DNA of 64,000 nucleotides from Sporosarcina cascadiensis. Lineage in GTDB: Bacteria > Bacillota > Bacilli > Bacillales_A > Planococcaceae. The stretch is taken from contig NZ_WHVV01000003.1 of the NCBI RefSeq assembly GCF_009650995.1, positions 1 through 64,000 of the forward strand, in the 5' to 3' direction. The translations under genes were made by a program, and so were the position numbers. The notes beneath the pieces are model-generated. The model was not told where the DNA came from and searched no databases. It saw nothing but the letters and a program-made list of their open reading frames with translations. Below, one piece after another: positions 15,967 to 24,772 of the stretch (within the stretch, counting starts at the first letter, position 1; each line of letters starts with the position of its first letter).

Positions 15967-16572
15967 TTGATTTCGATCGATCCTCAAAAAAATAGTGAAC
16001 GGGATAATTATAAACTTCTCATTGGCTCTATTATTCCTAGACCTATTGCGTTTGTTACTACCGAATCTGAGGAAGGTATTATTAATGGCGCACCCTTTAG
16101 CTATTTCAATATTGTTTCATCCAATCCACCGATGCTTTCACTTGCTATCCAAAGACCTAATGACCATCTAAAAGATACGGCTCGAAATATTTATAGTAAT
16201 CATCAATTTGTGGTTCATATTGTGGATGAAGAGAATGTGGCGAAGATCAATGAAACGGCAGCCTCTATACCTGCAACTGAAAGTGAAATCGAATTGGCAA
16301 ATCTCACGCTTGTAAAAAGTGAAAAAGTATCTGTACCCGGCGTGAAGGAAGCGAAAGTTCGAATGGAATGCAGACTTGTCCAAGCAATTCCACTAGGTGG
16401 AGAAGGACCAGGGAGTGACTTGTTTATTGGAGAAGTTGTAAGATTTCATGTGGATGAAGGAATGTATGAAGATGGACGAATCGACCCTAAAGGTTTAAAG
16501 GCGGTCAGTCGTTTAGCAGGCTCTAACTATGCAGCAATTGGTGAGGTTTTTTCCATTGAAAGACCTGAATAG
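15967..16572 (+). CDS. Flavin reductase-like domain protein
   Basis: The 201-residue protein has the FMN-binding split-barrel fold of flavin reductases and flavoredoxins: IGSIIPRPIAFVTT and NGAPFSYFNIVSSNPPMLSLAI near the start. The middle FIGEVVRFHVDEGMY is typical too. These enzymes hold FMN and hand electrons to partner oxygenases or act on quinone-like substrates. The start is TTG 15967 with GGGAGCTGAAG upstream. It lies between the broken dioxygenase and the esterase and is probably part of the same detoxification unit. Confidence 0.85.
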   Translation: MISIDPQKNSERDNYKLLIGSIIPRPIAFVTTESEEGIINGAPFSYFNIVSSNPPMLSLAIQRPNDHLKDTARNIYSNHQFVVHIVDEENVAKINETAASIPATESEIELANLTLVKSEKVSVPGVKEAKVRMECRLVQAIPLGGEGPGSDLFIGEVVRFHVDEGMYEDGRIDPKGLKAVSRLAGSNYAAIGEVFSIERPE

Positions 16573-16666
16573 TGAGCACAATTAGTGGAGAAAAATATAG
16601 GAATTCCTACTTGTATAGAAGACGTGTACTTTAAAGAGTAACCTTTTGAAAGGAGAGAACAATAGT

Positions 16667-17275
16667 ATGCAACATATTTTTAAACAAGGAACAAATAGCG
16701 AGAAACCAGTACTGTTACTTTTACACGGTACAGGCGGTAATGAGCATGACATATTGTCTCTAGCGGATATAGTGGATTCGGATGCATCTGTACTCAGTGT
16801 ACGTGGAAATGTATTAGAAAATGGAATGCCTCGTTTCTTTAAACGCTTAGCTGAAGGTATATTTGATGAGGAGGATTTAATATTCCATACAAATGAGCTT
16901 AATGCTTTTTTAGATAAGGCTGCTGCAGAATATAAATTTGACCGCCAAAACATCGTAGCTATTGGTTATTCAAACGGTGCCAATATTGCGGCCAGTCTTT
17001 TATTTCACTTTAAAGATGCACTGAAAGGTGCAATTTTACATCATCCTATGGTGCCAAGACGTGGCATAATACTTCCAGATTTAACGGGTATCCAAGTATT
17101 TATCGCAGCTGGAACGAATGATCCGATTTGTCCAAAACAAGAATCCGTGGAACTGCAACAACTATTAGAAGATGCAAATGCATCGGTTGGTGTTCAATGG
17201 GTAAGTACTGGACATCAACTTACAATGGCAGAAGTGGAAGCTGCTAAACAGTGGTATGAACAAAGGTACTCTTAA
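16667..17275 (+). CDS. mhqD: Alpha/beta hydrolase, MhqD-like carboxylesterase
   Basis: A 202-residue alpha/beta-hydrolase. LLLLHGTGGNEHD forms the oxyanion region, GYSNGANIA holds the nucleophilic Ser, the Asp is probably in AGTNDPICP, and GHQLTMAE holds the His. B. subtilis MhqD is an esterase induced by quinones in the same regulon as MhqO. The start at 16667 is set by AGGAGAG, 9 nt upstream. Linkage to the dioxygenase and reductase supports a role in breaking down ring-cleavage or conjugate products. Confidence 0.85.
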   Translation: MQHIFKQGTNSEKPVLLLLHGTGGNEHDILSLADIVDSDASVLSVRGNVLENGMPRFFKRLAEGIFDEEDLIFHTNELNAFLDKAAAEYKFDRQNIVAIGYSNGANIAASLLFHFKDALKGAILHHPMVPRRGIILPDLTGIQVFIAAGTNDPICPKQESVELQQLLEDANASVGVQWVSTGHQLTMAEVEAAKQWYEQRYS

Positions 17276-17321
17276 AAGAGGAGATTTCATATTTTGAGAT
17301 AGCATCTTGTGAGGTGTTTAT

Positions 17322-17762
17322 ATGAGTGGAAAATGTGAAAATCAACCATATTTAGTGTTGATGAAAACAACCAAGGCAATTCAAGAGCGAATTAAACGGG
17401 AAATGATCAGTAATAAGCTGAACATTACAGAGTTTTCTGTTCTTGAGGTGCTCTATCTGCAGGGGAAACAAACGATTCAGCAGATTGGCAATACCATACT
17501 CATTTCTAGTGGCTCAATGACTTATGTGATAGATTAATTAGAACGTAAGGAATTATTAAGTCGGAGTGGATGCCCTGATGACCGACGAGTTATACACGTG
17601 ATATTAACGGAAGAGGGAACTCGCTTAATGAAGGAAATCATGCCTAACCATCAAGATATGGTTAAATATATGTTTGGATCTTTAACTGATAATGAGTCCG
17701 AAACCATGGTTAAACTTTTACAAAAAGTACGTACAAGAGTGGGACATAATTTTTTCGATTAA
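17322..17762 (+). pseudogene. mhqR: MhqR-like MarR repressor broken by a stop codon
   Basis: The frame from ATG 17322 gives a MarR-type protein (NITEFSVLEVLYLQGKQTIQ, then ISSGSMTYVID) but meets TAA at 17535-17537. It then continues in the same frame with LERKELLSRSGCPDDRRV (the wing) and EEGTRLMKEIM, ending at 17762. The stop replaces what is usually a Lys codon, AAA to TAA, in the recognition-helix to wing segment. The gene can no longer make a full repressor. As this looks like the mhq regulator, the cluster may be permanently on. Confidence 0.85.
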
Positions 17763-18138
17763 AACTCCCTTAAATTCTAGATGGATAGCACAATAGGGGC
17801 GGTTGTTTAATCATTGGTTTGGGAGCACGATTTGTATCCGCACAAAAACTGCTTAATATGGGGCAAGTAGGATAGTGGAGATATGATAGAAGAAGTAGAA
17901 AGAACCAATCGATAATTGATTGGTTCTTTTTAGATTGATACTTCCTTCATGGGAATAGGAGTATTAATCTTTTGGTAAGAAGCTTCTTGACGATTATCCC
18001 GCCTGATGAATAATATATAGTAAAAACTAGAGGCTCACATTTACAGAAACGAGTTCGACTTTGGTATCCGGAGAGAATAGATCACCAAGGATTTTAATGT
18101 TTTTTCCTTTTTAGTACTCAAAAAACTCCCTTAAAAAA
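17763..18138 (+). other. Intergenic region with a possible DoxX/MhqP scrap
   Basis: No intact gene is visible. At about 17802-17880 a short reading, LIIGLGARFVSAQKLLNMG, faintly recalls DoxX-family membrane proteins (MhqP in B. subtilis), but it is too short to call. The rest, up to the terminator at 18139, shows only the hairpin at 17901-17932 and low-complexity AT-rich sequence. Confidence 0.35.
17901..17932 (+). terminator. Terminator of the quinone cluster
   Basis: Stem AGAACCAATC (17901-17910) pairs with GATTGGTTCT (17918-17927) around a 7-nt loop and runs into a T tract. It lies downstream of the broken mhqR gene. Confidence 0.8.
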
Positions 18139-18168
18139 CACGCTCTTGTCAAATTGACAAAGAGCGTG
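18139..18168 (-). terminator. Terminator for the minus-strand gene pair
   Basis: A strong stem (CACGCTCTT with AAGAGCGTG, extended by GTCAA/TTGAC) is followed on the minus strand by six T. It lies about 170 bp beyond the stop of the gene at 18341. The stretch between (18171-18340) shows no credible gene. Confidence 0.75.
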
Positions 18169-18340
18169 CCATGGAGGAGAAGCCAGAAAGGGTATTGCTC
18201 GTAAGGGTTTATTGCCATAGACATGGTTGGTTATGGGTCATAGGTCAATGTGTAACAGGTGACGAGTCATTGGTTATCACTAAGTTTGAGTTTCTGTTTC
18301 TCGCTCCATGCTCCGAAAAGGAGTCTCACCTTTCCGGAGA

Positions 18341-18859
18341 TCAGAAATATTCTGATCCATTGAAATTCAGCGTTATGGTATAGTTTTTCGTATTGATTCG
18401 ATTAGAAAGCTGGTGAGCGGACTTTTCTGCCAGCAATGCTTTCTGACGGTATGCTTCAGGATCAAATAGCGCGACACGGTAGACGGTTGTAGATTCTGCG
18501 TAACCGTATTGGATTTCTTCTTTATTGGCTAAAGAAAGTTCTTTACAGAAGCTAGCTTTTGCTCGCAGCTGAATGGCCAATTCGATTGCTTCGACCAAAG
18601 GGATCTGCTGTCCTTCGAAATCTACGGTATGCGTGCTGTTTGCTGTATAGATAAGAAAATCAAGCTTGCGCTGATTCATCCTCGCTAGTTCAATTTCTTT
18701 TTCTATGTCTTCAAGCGTGCGTGATACCGGAGGCGGAAGTGTTCCTTTTTCCACGGTCGCAAAAGCGGTTCTGCGCGCTTCGGATTCCAGATCACGTATT
18801 TGTTTTGAGAGGATACTTTTTAATTTGACGCCTTCTGCTAATGTGATGGTCATGATCAC
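18341..18859 (-). CDS. Uncharacterised protein, possibly DIP1984/septicolysin-like
   Basis: A 172-residue, mostly helical protein. The layout resembles the DIP1984 (septicolysin-like) family: an N-terminal coiled segment (KLKSILSKQIRDLESEARR), an acidic helix, then LDFLIYTANSTHTVDFEGQQ. In that family the equivalent stretch is IxRxNxT followed by a short strand and a helix. Similarity is weak, so the call is tentative. The ATG overlaps the stop of the upstream gene by 4 nt, so the two are translationally coupled. No membrane segment or signal peptide is seen. Confidence 0.45.
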   Translation of the reverse strand: MIMTITLAEGVKLKSILSKQIRDLESEARRTAFATVEKGTLPPPVSRTLEDIEKEIELARMNQRKLDFLIYTANSTHTVDFEGQQIPLVEAIELAIQLRAKASFCKELSLANKEEIQYGYAESTTVYRVALFDPEAYRQKALLAEKSAHQLSNRINTKNYTITLNFNGSEYF

Positions 18860-19557
18860 ACCTCTTTCTTAATTGTAAAAGCTGGCCGTTCACCTGTCAG
18901 AATAGCGGAAGAGAAGTCTCCTCCATTTATGCTGGTGAACATTTTCCCGCAGGCATTCGTTAATTGGAAAGCTTCTCCCGCGTCTAATGAGGGATGGATG
19001 AACAGCAGTTGCAGGATGTTTTCTGATTCCTCTGTGACAGCCGTCCGGACAGAGTCGATGTAGGGACTGCCAAAACTGCTGTAATTGTCGCTTAAGAGCA
19101 ATTGGTTGGCAAATGTGTTAAATTGGCCGTTGAGTCCTTCAAAGCCATCCTCTGCTGTTCCGATTGACAGTTCTATATTACCTGTCAGTTCGTCCAAGTC
19201 GTAAATAGAGGCAGGAATTTCATATTGAAGGGAAAAGAATGTATTTAGATCTTCCGCGCTGTGAAAAGAAGGCACATATTCGCGATTTTTGATTCGTTTC
19301 ATCAGCACTTCCAAGGCTGGAGGTGTTACTGTGGTGTCGGAGCCTAGTTTCCTCCAGATAGATTGCCATTCCGCCAGTCCGGAAAAGTCGGATAGATCTT
19401 TGTCCAGCAGTTCGAAATAAAGCTGTTCCTGGAATAATTGAAGACGCCCTTTCAGCATCTGAGGTGATGCCGAGACGGTTGTTTTGTTATAATAGATCAA
19501 GCCTAATTTGAAATCAGGAATTTTTGTAAATATAGAAGGATGGATAGTGAGTTGCAT
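18856..19557 (-). CDS. B3/B4 tRNA-binding-like domain protein
   Basis: The 233-residue protein matches stand-alone B3/B4 domains, the module in the phenylalanyl-tRNA synthetase beta subunit. The visible core is WQSIWRKLGSD, then EVLMKRIKNREYVPSFHSA, DLNTFFSLQYEIPASIYDLD and, at the end, LLFIHPSLDAGEAFQLTNACG. The B3/B4 module may edit or bind aminoacyl substrates. The function of the stand-alone form is unknown. The ATG at 19557 has AGGTGA 7 nt upstream and is preferred over a GTG at 19566. The gene pairs with the one at 18341 and is divergent from queG. Confidence 0.75.
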   Translation of the reverse strand: MQLTIHPSIFTKIPDFKLGLIYYNKTTVSASPQMLKGRLQLFQEQLYFELLDKDLSDFSGLAEWQSIWRKLGSDTTVTPPALEVLMKRIKNREYVPSFHSAEDLNTFFSLQYEIPASIYDLDELTGNIELSIGTAEDGFEGLNGQFNTFANQLLLSDNYSSFGSPYIDSVRTAVTEESENILQLLFIHPSLDAGEAFQLTNACGKMFTSINGGDFSSAILTGERPAFTIKKEV

Positions 19558-19609
19558 TGATATCACCTATATCTAATTTTTCTTTATCTTATCATAAGGG
19601 AGGCGGGGA

Positions 19610-20749
19610 ATGGTGAATGTCGCTCAGTTGCAAGTTGAAGTACGTGAGTTTGCGGCGGCCATTGGAATCGACAAGATAGGTTTTACGACAGCAGCCCCGT
19701 TCGTGAAATTGAAGGACAGGCTGAAACAGCAACAGCGTTTGAGCTACCAATCCGGTTTTGAAGAGCCGGATCTGGATAAGCGAACAGATCCATTGCTGCT
19801 TATGGATCAGGCGGAGAGCATTATATCCATAGCGGTTGCTTATCCGTCAAAAATGGCAGACAGTCCACGCGGTAAAAAAGGTGAACGGCGGGGAATGTTC
19901 TGCCGTGCGTCCTGGGGAGAAGATTATCATACGGTGTTGAGAGACAAGCTGGCGCAGCTGGAACTTTTCATACTGACGAAAGTACCTGATGCACGTCTTC
20001 GTTCCATGGTGGATACAGGAGAGCTTGCGGATCGTGCTGTGGCAGAGAGGGCGGGGATCGGCTGGTCGGCAAAGAATTGTGCGATCATTACACCGGAGTT
20101 CGGTTCGTATGTCTACCTAGGGGAGATGATCACTAATCTCCCGTTCAGACCGGATGAGCCGATGGAAGATCAATGTCTCGACTGTACGTTATGCCTGGAT
20201 GCCTGTCCGACAGGCGCGCTTATCCAAGGGGGCCAATTAAATGCCCAGCGCTGTATTGCCTTCTTGACGCAGACGAAACAAGCGGTGCCTGAAGAATTCA
20301 GACAGAAAATCGGCAACCGTTTGTATGGCTGTGATACTTGTCAGACGGTATGTCCTAAAAATAAAGGAATGAATCACACCCATCAGCCCGCTTTTAAGCC
20401 GGATCCCGAGCTTGTGAAGCCACTATTGGTGCCGTTGCTGTCTTTATCCAACCGGCAGTTTAAAGAGCAGTACGGGCATATGTCGGGCTCTTGGCGCGGT
20501 AAGAATCCTATTCAGCGAAATGTGCTGATAGCATTGGGGCATTTTAAGGATGAATCAGCAATCCCTGAAGCAGTCAGAATGCTGGCAGAGGATCCGCGGC
20601 CTGTGATCAGGGCAACAGCTGCCTGGACGCTCGGAAGAATTGGTACATCTGAAGCGGCGGAGGCATTACGGCAACAATATCCGGCAGAGGAGGAGGCAAT
20701 GGTCAAAGAGGAAATCGACCGTGCCATCGAACAGCTGCAAACTAATTGA
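19610..20749 (+). CDS. queG: Epoxyqueuosine reductase
   Basis: A 379-residue cobalamin and iron-sulphur enzyme that reduces epoxyqueuosine to queuosine in the wobble base of tRNA for Asn, Asp, His and Tyr. Two [4Fe-4S] motifs are clear: CLDCTLCLDACPTG and CDTCQTVCPKN. The N-terminal cobalamin domain includes RASWGEDYH and DTGELADRAVAERAGIGW, and the C-terminus carries HEAT-like repeats. ATG 19610 follows GGAGGCGGGG. The tRNA methylase trmL lies 18 bp downstream, so the pair is probably co-transcribed. Confidence 0.95.
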   Translation: MVNVAQLQVEVREFAAAIGIDKIGFTTAAPFVKLKDRLKQQQRLSYQSGFEEPDLDKRTDPLLLMDQAESIISIAVAYPSKMADSPRGKKGERRGMFCRASWGEDYHTVLRDKLAQLELFILTKVPDARLRSMVDTGELADRAVAERAGIGWSAKNCAIITPEFGSYVYLGEMITNLPFRPDEPMEDQCLDCTLCLDACPTGALIQGGQLNAQRCIAFLTQTKQAVPEEFRQKIGNRLYGCDTCQTVCPKNKGMNHTHQPAFKPDPELVKPLLVPLLSLSNRQFKEQYGHMSGSWRGKNPIQRNVLIALGHFKDESAIPEAVRMLAEDPRPVIRATAAWTLGRIGTSEAAEALRQQYPAEEEAMVKEEIDRAIEQLQTN

Positions 20750-20767
20750 AGGAAGGTACGAATTGAA

Positions 20768-21244
20768 ATGACGATACATGTAGCTTTATTTGAACCACAG
20801 ATTCCTGCCAATACAGGAAATATCGCACGTACATGTGCAGGTACCGACACGGCGCTACATTTAATCCGCCCATTAGGTTTTTCAACAGATGATAAAATGC
20901 TGAAACGCGCGGGGCTGGATTATTGGGAACATGTCGAAATTACGTACCACGACGGAATAGAAGATTTTTTCACTGCGTATCCGGAAGGGAAATTTTATTT
21001 CATTACAAAATTCGGAGAGACGAGTTATGATTCATTTGATTACACGGATCAGGACGAAGATATATTTTTTGTGTTTGGCAAGGAAACAACAGGTCTGCCG
21101 AAAGAGATTATTGCAGAACATAAGGAAACCTGTCTCCGCATTCCGATGAATGATGAACATATTCGTTCTTTAAATTTATCGAATACGGCTGCTATTTTAA
21201 TCTATGAAGCATTGAGGCAGCAAAAATTTGCTCATTTAACGTAA
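20768..21244 (+). CDS. trmL: tRNA (cytidine/uridine-34-2'-O)-methyltransferase
   Basis: A 158-residue SPOUT methylase. HVALFEPQIPANTGNIARTC binds the tRNA and methyl donor pocket. FFVFGKETTGLPKEI and CLRIPMNDEHIRSLNLSNTAA form the trefoil knot that binds S-adenosylmethionine. It methylates the ribose at wobble position 34 of tRNA-Leu species. It follows queG, which also modifies position 34, so the two form a small wobble-base unit. Confidence 0.95.
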   Translation: MTIHVALFEPQIPANTGNIARTCAGTDTALHLIRPLGFSTDDKMLKRAGLDYWEHVEITYHDGIEDFFTAYPEGKFYFITKFGETSYDSFDYTDQDEDIFFVFGKETTGLPKEIIAEHKETCLRIPMNDEHIRSLNLSNTAAILIYEALRQQKFAHLT

Positions 21245-21276
21245 AAAAGGGACCGGCATATGCCAGTCCCTTTTTA
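21244..21276. terminator. Terminator after trmL
   Basis: A G+C-rich stem (AAAAAGGGACYGGCA with TGCCAGTCCCTTTTT) and T tract follow the trmL stop. It can also serve the convergent small gene at 21283. Confidence 0.85.
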
Positions 21277-21282
21277 CTGTGC

Positions 21283-21378
21283 TTATTTCTTTGATTGGCC
21301 CGGCTTGTCTTCGTATCCGCCTGTAAAAATAGCAGAGAGGAATGCGACACAAACAGCCATAATTAAAATTAATCTCAT
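21283..21378 (-). CDS. Small membrane peptide, 31 residues
   Basis: A 31-residue ORF with a strong AGGAGGT site 7 nt upstream. It has one hydrophobic helix near the N-terminus (LILIMAVCVAFLSAIF) and a short charged, Gly-rich tail ending in KPGQSKK. No function can be inferred. The ribosome binding site makes translation likely. It lies convergent with trmL and shares its terminator. Confidence 0.6.
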   Translation of the reverse strand: MRLILIMAVCVAFLSAIFTGGYEDKPGQSKK

Positions 21379-21483
21379 TGTTTGTACCTCCTGTAAAATC
21401 AGTAGTCCTTCACACAGTATACCGTAAACGGATGAAAAATGAAATATCCTTCGCTTTAGTTTGTGACAGGTTCTTAACAAATC

Positions 21484-22782
21484 TTAATGCGGCAGGAATA
21501 ATAGCTGATAGGCAAACAGGACAGCGAAAATATAAAGCAATAAAGGAACTTGCTTAGCCTGACCTTTGGTAATCTTCAGCAGCGGGTAGGTAACGAAACC
21601 AAGTGCGATTCCTGTTGCGATACTTGAAGTAAGCGGCATCGTTAAGATTACCAGGAAAGCCGGGAATGATTCATCGAATGAATCCCAGTCGATATGCTTT
21701 ACGGCACTGATCATGAGACTTCCTACAATAATAAGCGCAGGCGCAGTGATAGCGGCTACTCCTGATAGCGCACTGACAACAGGGCTGAAGAAAGCCGCAA
21801 TAATGAACAGCACGGCTACAGTCAGCGTAGTGAGCCCTGTACGGCCTCCTACTGCTACACCTGAAGAAGATTCAACATAAGCAGATGTCGGGCTTGTACC
21901 GACCATGGCGCCGACAGAAGCGGCAACTGAGTCTGCAAGAAGCGCATGACGTGCACGCGGCAGAGACTTGCCTTTCATCAGTCCGGCTTGTTTTGCTACA
22001 CCGATCATCGTTCCTGTCGTATCAAACAGTGTCACGAGCAGGAATGCAAATACGACTCCGTACAGGCCGTGTGTAATGACGTCACTCATTGCCTGAATAG
22101 GATTCCAGACTAGGATTCCTTCCGGCAGGTGCGGCATTTTCATAAAGCCTTCAAATTTCAACTGTTTGGTGAAGAAAGCAACAATCGCTGTGGAGATCAT
22201 CCCAATGAAAATTGCACCATAGACATTCAAGTTCATTAAGATAATTGTTACGATCAAGCCGAAAATTGTCAATAGCACAGGAGGAGACGTTAAATCACCC
22301 AATTGAACGATATTGGATTCGTGAGGTGCGACTAAACCTGATAATCGTAACCCAAGGAATGCGATAAATAATCCGATCCCAGCGGTGATTCCGTGTTTGA
22401 GATTTTCCGGGATGGATTCGATCAACTTTTCCCGAAATGAAGTCATAGAAAGTAAAACGAAAATCAGTCCTGCAATAAATACAGCAGAGAAGGCTGTCAG
22501 ATAATCCAGCTGGCCGTCTGAGCCGATCACAACAGAAGCAAAATATGCATTCAATCCCATGCCGGGAGCAATTGCAATCGGATAATTAGCGAATAAAGCC
22601 ATCCAAACCGTTCCAATGACGGTCGCGATGATAGTGGCTAAAAATACTTGGTCAAAAGGAACACCCGCATCCGACAGAATAATCGGGTTGACAATGACGA
22701 TATAAACCATCGTCAGAAATGTCGTAATTCCTGCTAATAATTCAGTTTTCACAGTGGTATTATTCTTTTTCAACTGAAACAA
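21484..22782 (-). CDS. NCS2/AzgA-type purine (hypoxanthine/guanine) permease
   Basis: A 432-residue, multi-helix transporter. AIAPGMGLNAYFASVV and the later TSAYVESSSGVAVGGRTGL are typical of the AzgA branch of NCS2 transporters, such as PbuG and PbuO, which import hypoxanthine, guanine or adenine with protons. The start lies close to GGGGAG. No purine riboswitch is seen in the leader. An inverted CGAA pair about 20-60 bp upstream looks like a PurR-type control element. The exact purine is not determined. Confidence 0.88.
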   Translation of the reverse strand: MFQLKKNNTTVKTELLAGITTFLTMVYIVIVNPIILSDAGVPFDQVFLATIIATVIGTVWMALFANYPIAIAPGMGLNAYFASVVIGSDGQLDYLTAFSAVFIAGLIFVLLSMTSFREKLIESIPENLKHGITAGIGLFIAFLGLRLSGLVAPHESNIVQLGDLTSPPVLLTIFGLIVTIILMNLNVYGAIFIGMISTAIVAFFTKQLKFEGFMKMPHLPEGILVWNPIQAMSDVITHGLYGVVFAFLLVTLFDTTGTMIGVAKQAGLMKGKSLPRARHALLADSVAASVGAMVGTSPTSAYVESSSGVAVGGRTGLTTLTVAVLFIIAAFFSPVVSALSGVAAITAPALIIVGSLMISAVKHIDWDSFDESFPAFLVILTMPLTSSIATGIALGFVTYPLLKITKGQAKQVPLLLYIFAVLFAYQLLFLPH

Positions 22783-22804
22783 TATATATTCTCCCCTTAA
22801 ATAA

Positions 22805-22838
22805 CGAACAAATTAAAGACCAAACACAATAATATTCG
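22805..22838 (-). promoter_or_regulatory. Tentative PurR-type inverted repeat before the purine permease
   Basis: Half-sites AACGAAC (22803-22809) and, inverted, ATTCGTT (22834-22840) lie 26 nt apart between the CGAA cores, upstream of the permease. Bacillus PurR boxes have the same cores inverted with a slightly shorter gap (about 24-25 nt). The gap is 1-2 nt too long and flanks match only in part. Confidence 0.35.
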
Positions 22839-22941
22839 TTTTTATTGTAGAAATCAAGCCGTTATATTAAAAAAGTTTATTCGTAAAAGTAAACAAAAAA
22901 CTGTACAATTAGACTATCAGTTTTTTGAAGGAGGAATTTAC

Positions 22942-23766
22942 ATGCCAACTATCTTTGAACATATGGTGTTATTGAGCAATGGTGTACAAATGCCGCAGAT
23001 GGGTCTGGGCACATATAAAATGACAGACCCTGAAGAAACTGTGACAGCAGTAGAGAAAGCGATTTCACTCGGCTATCGGGCAATTGATACAGCGGCAATT
23101 TATCAGAATGAAAAAGAAGTGGGCGAGGCGGTCCGGAATTGCGGCGTGCCGCGGGAAGACCTTTTCATTACCTCAAAAGTGTGGAATGATGAACAGGGAT
23201 ACGATGAAACACTGAAAGCCTTCGAGCGTTCATTGACAGCGCTGAACATGAGTTATTTAGATCTTTATTTGACTCATTGGCCCGTCAGCAGCAGCTATAT
23301 TGATACATATCGCGCGATAGAGAGATTATATGATGAAAAGTTGATTAGAGCGACAGGTGTCTCGAATCACCATGAATCACATTTGATGGAGCTTTTTACG
23401 GTTGCGAACATTCGTCCAATGGTTAATCAGGTCGAATTGCATCCGTTGCTTACACAGGTGCCACTGCGTCAATTTTGCAGTGATCATCAAATTGCTGTGA
23501 CGTCCTGGAGTCCGCTGGCAAGAGGGACTTTATTGGAAGATCCGATATTGCATGCGATTGGTGAAAGTCACGGGAAAACGGCGGCCCAAGTGATTATTAG
23601 ATGGCATCTTCAGCATAATCTAATTGTTATTCCGAAATCAGTGACGGAGAGCCGTATTAAAGAAAATAGTGACGTGAGTGATTTTCAGCTGTCAGAAGCG
23701 GAAATGGCGCTGATTGACGCAATGAATAAAGATCAGAGAACAGGCACAGATCCGGCTATATTTTAA
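22942..23766 (+). CDS. Aldo/keto reductase (YtbE/YvgN-like)
   Basis: A 274-residue NADPH-dependent oxidoreductase of the AKR superfamily. The catalytic tetrad is visible: Asp in AIDTAAIYQNE, Tyr in the same stretch, Lys in ITSKVWN and His in YLTHWP. VIPKSVTESRIKENSDV binds NADPH. Relatives in Bacillus (YvgN, YtbE) reduce methylglyoxal and other aldehydes. GGAGGAA lies 9 nt before the ATG. It is expressed away from the purine permease and is followed by a chemoreceptor gene. Confidence 0.92.
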   Translation: MPTIFEHMVLLSNGVQMPQMGLGTYKMTDPEETVTAVEKAISLGYRAIDTAAIYQNEKEVGEAVRNCGVPREDLFITSKVWNDEQGYDETLKAFERSLTALNMSYLDLYLTHWPVSSSYIDTYRAIERLYDEKLIRATGVSNHHESHLMELFTVANIRPMVNQVELHPLLTQVPLRQFCSDHQIAVTSWSPLARGTLLEDPILHAIGESHGKTAAQVIIRWHLQHNLIVIPKSVTESRIKENSDVSDFQLSEAEMALIDAMNKDQRTGTDPAIF

Positions 23767-23795
23767 TGTAGCTTAAAGAAAACGAGGGAACTAAA

Positions 23796-24731
23796 ATGGG
23801 GATATTCAGACGTAAATCAGAACGGGTTACAGAGGTATTAAAGGAAATTGATTCTGCTACGGTCAGCTCAGAAGAACAGCAGCAGGATCAGGAACGGTAT
23901 AAACAAGTGGAGCATGAATTAACGGCGGCCGTTACGCAGCACGAGAAAGTAAACGCGCAGCACAATGTATTGGGCGAGGCCGTTTCAGAGATTGAGAGCA
24001 GTTTTAATATCATTCAGGATCTCAGCGAGAAAACAACGGAATCCTCAATGATACTGCATGAAAACGGCCGTTCGCTTGAAGAAAAATCCATTTATATGGT
24101 GAAGGAAGCGGAAGACGGGGCAGATGAAGTCCGTAAAACTGCAGAAGTAATGAATGATTTAGGCAAGCATATGGAAATGTCAGAAGTAAGTATGACGCAA
24201 TTAAGTGAACGGTCAGTAGAAATTCAGTCAATTGTTGGGGTGATTGAAAATATTGCCGCCCAGACAAATTTATTGGCTTTGAATGCATCTATTGAGGCAG
24301 CGCGTGCAGGAGAATACGGAAAGGGCTTTTCCGTTGTCGCACAGGAAGTTCGAAATCTTGCGGAAAGCACTTCTAGCAGTACGAAAAATATTCAGTCGCT
24401 GACCAATTCATTGAAAGAAGAAATTCTGCAGGCATTGGAAGCGACAAAGAAAAGCTCGAAGTTAATTGAACAGGGTGTGACGGTCAGTCTGCAGACTGCT
24501 TCAAAAATCGGATCCATTCTGGAAACCGTGCAGGGAAGTCAGGCAGATATTTCTTCTATAGAAAAAATGATTGCCGAGCAGAATGAATTGTCCGCTAAAA
24601 TGCAGGAGGAATTGAGAAAAGCCAATTCGCTATTCTCAGATGCCCATGAATTGATAGTGGAACATATCGAAGACGCAAAAGAAGTGGATAAACGTTTGGA
24701 AAGCGGAATTCAGCAACTGTTAATAAAATAA
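23796..24731 (+). CDS. Soluble methyl-accepting chemotaxis protein
   Basis: A 311-residue coiled-coil protein with no membrane segment or signal peptide. The chemoreceptor signalling hairpin is unmistakable ([20 protein letters not shown] then [16 protein letters not shown]), the CheA/CheW contact region. It resembles cytoplasmic receptors such as B. subtilis YfmS. The N-terminal 60 residues are a charged helix with no known sensor domain, so the ligand is unknown. It is closed by a terminator shared with the next gene. Confidence 0.92.
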   Translation: MGIFRRKSERVTEVLKEIDSATVSSEEQQQDQERYKQVEHELTAAVTQHEKVNAQHNVLGEAVSEIESSFNIIQDLSEKTTESSMILHENGRSLEEKSIYMVKEAEDGADEVRKTAEVMNDLGKHMEMSEVSMTQLSERSVEIQSIVGVIENIAAQTNLLALNASIEAARAGEYGKGFSVVAQEVRNLAESTSSSTKNIQSLTNSLKEEILQALEATKKSSKLIEQGVTVSLQTASKIGSILETVQGSQADISSIEKMIAEQNELSAKMQEELRKANSLFSDAHELIVEHIEDAKEVDKRLESGIQQLLIK

Positions 24732-24767
24732 AAGATGCCCCCAGATCATTGGTCTGCGGGCATCTTT
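24731..24767. terminator. Bidirectional terminator between chemoreceptor and pseudouridine synthase
   Basis: AAAGATGCCC at the start pairs with GGGCATCTTT at the end, with an inner CAGA/TCTG stem. T runs lie on both strands, so it can serve both convergent genes. Confidence 0.85.
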
Positions 24768-24772
24768 ACATT

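Noticed and set aside
17802..17880. DoxX/MhqP membrane protein remnant
   Set aside because: Only about 20 residues look similar. That is too short to call a gene fragment.
2059..18340. A second attachment site for the tRNA-Leu island
   Set aside because: I looked for another copy of the tRNA-Leu 3' end in the window and did not see one, so the island's right border cannot be set.
18171..18383. 70-codon plus-strand frame after the terminator
   Set aside because: It overlaps the 3' end of the minus-strand gene at 18341 and shows no family similarity, although GGAGG is near.
22783..22941. Guanine riboswitch before the purine permease
   Set aside because: The conserved three-way junction sequences of the purine riboswitch are not present in the leader.
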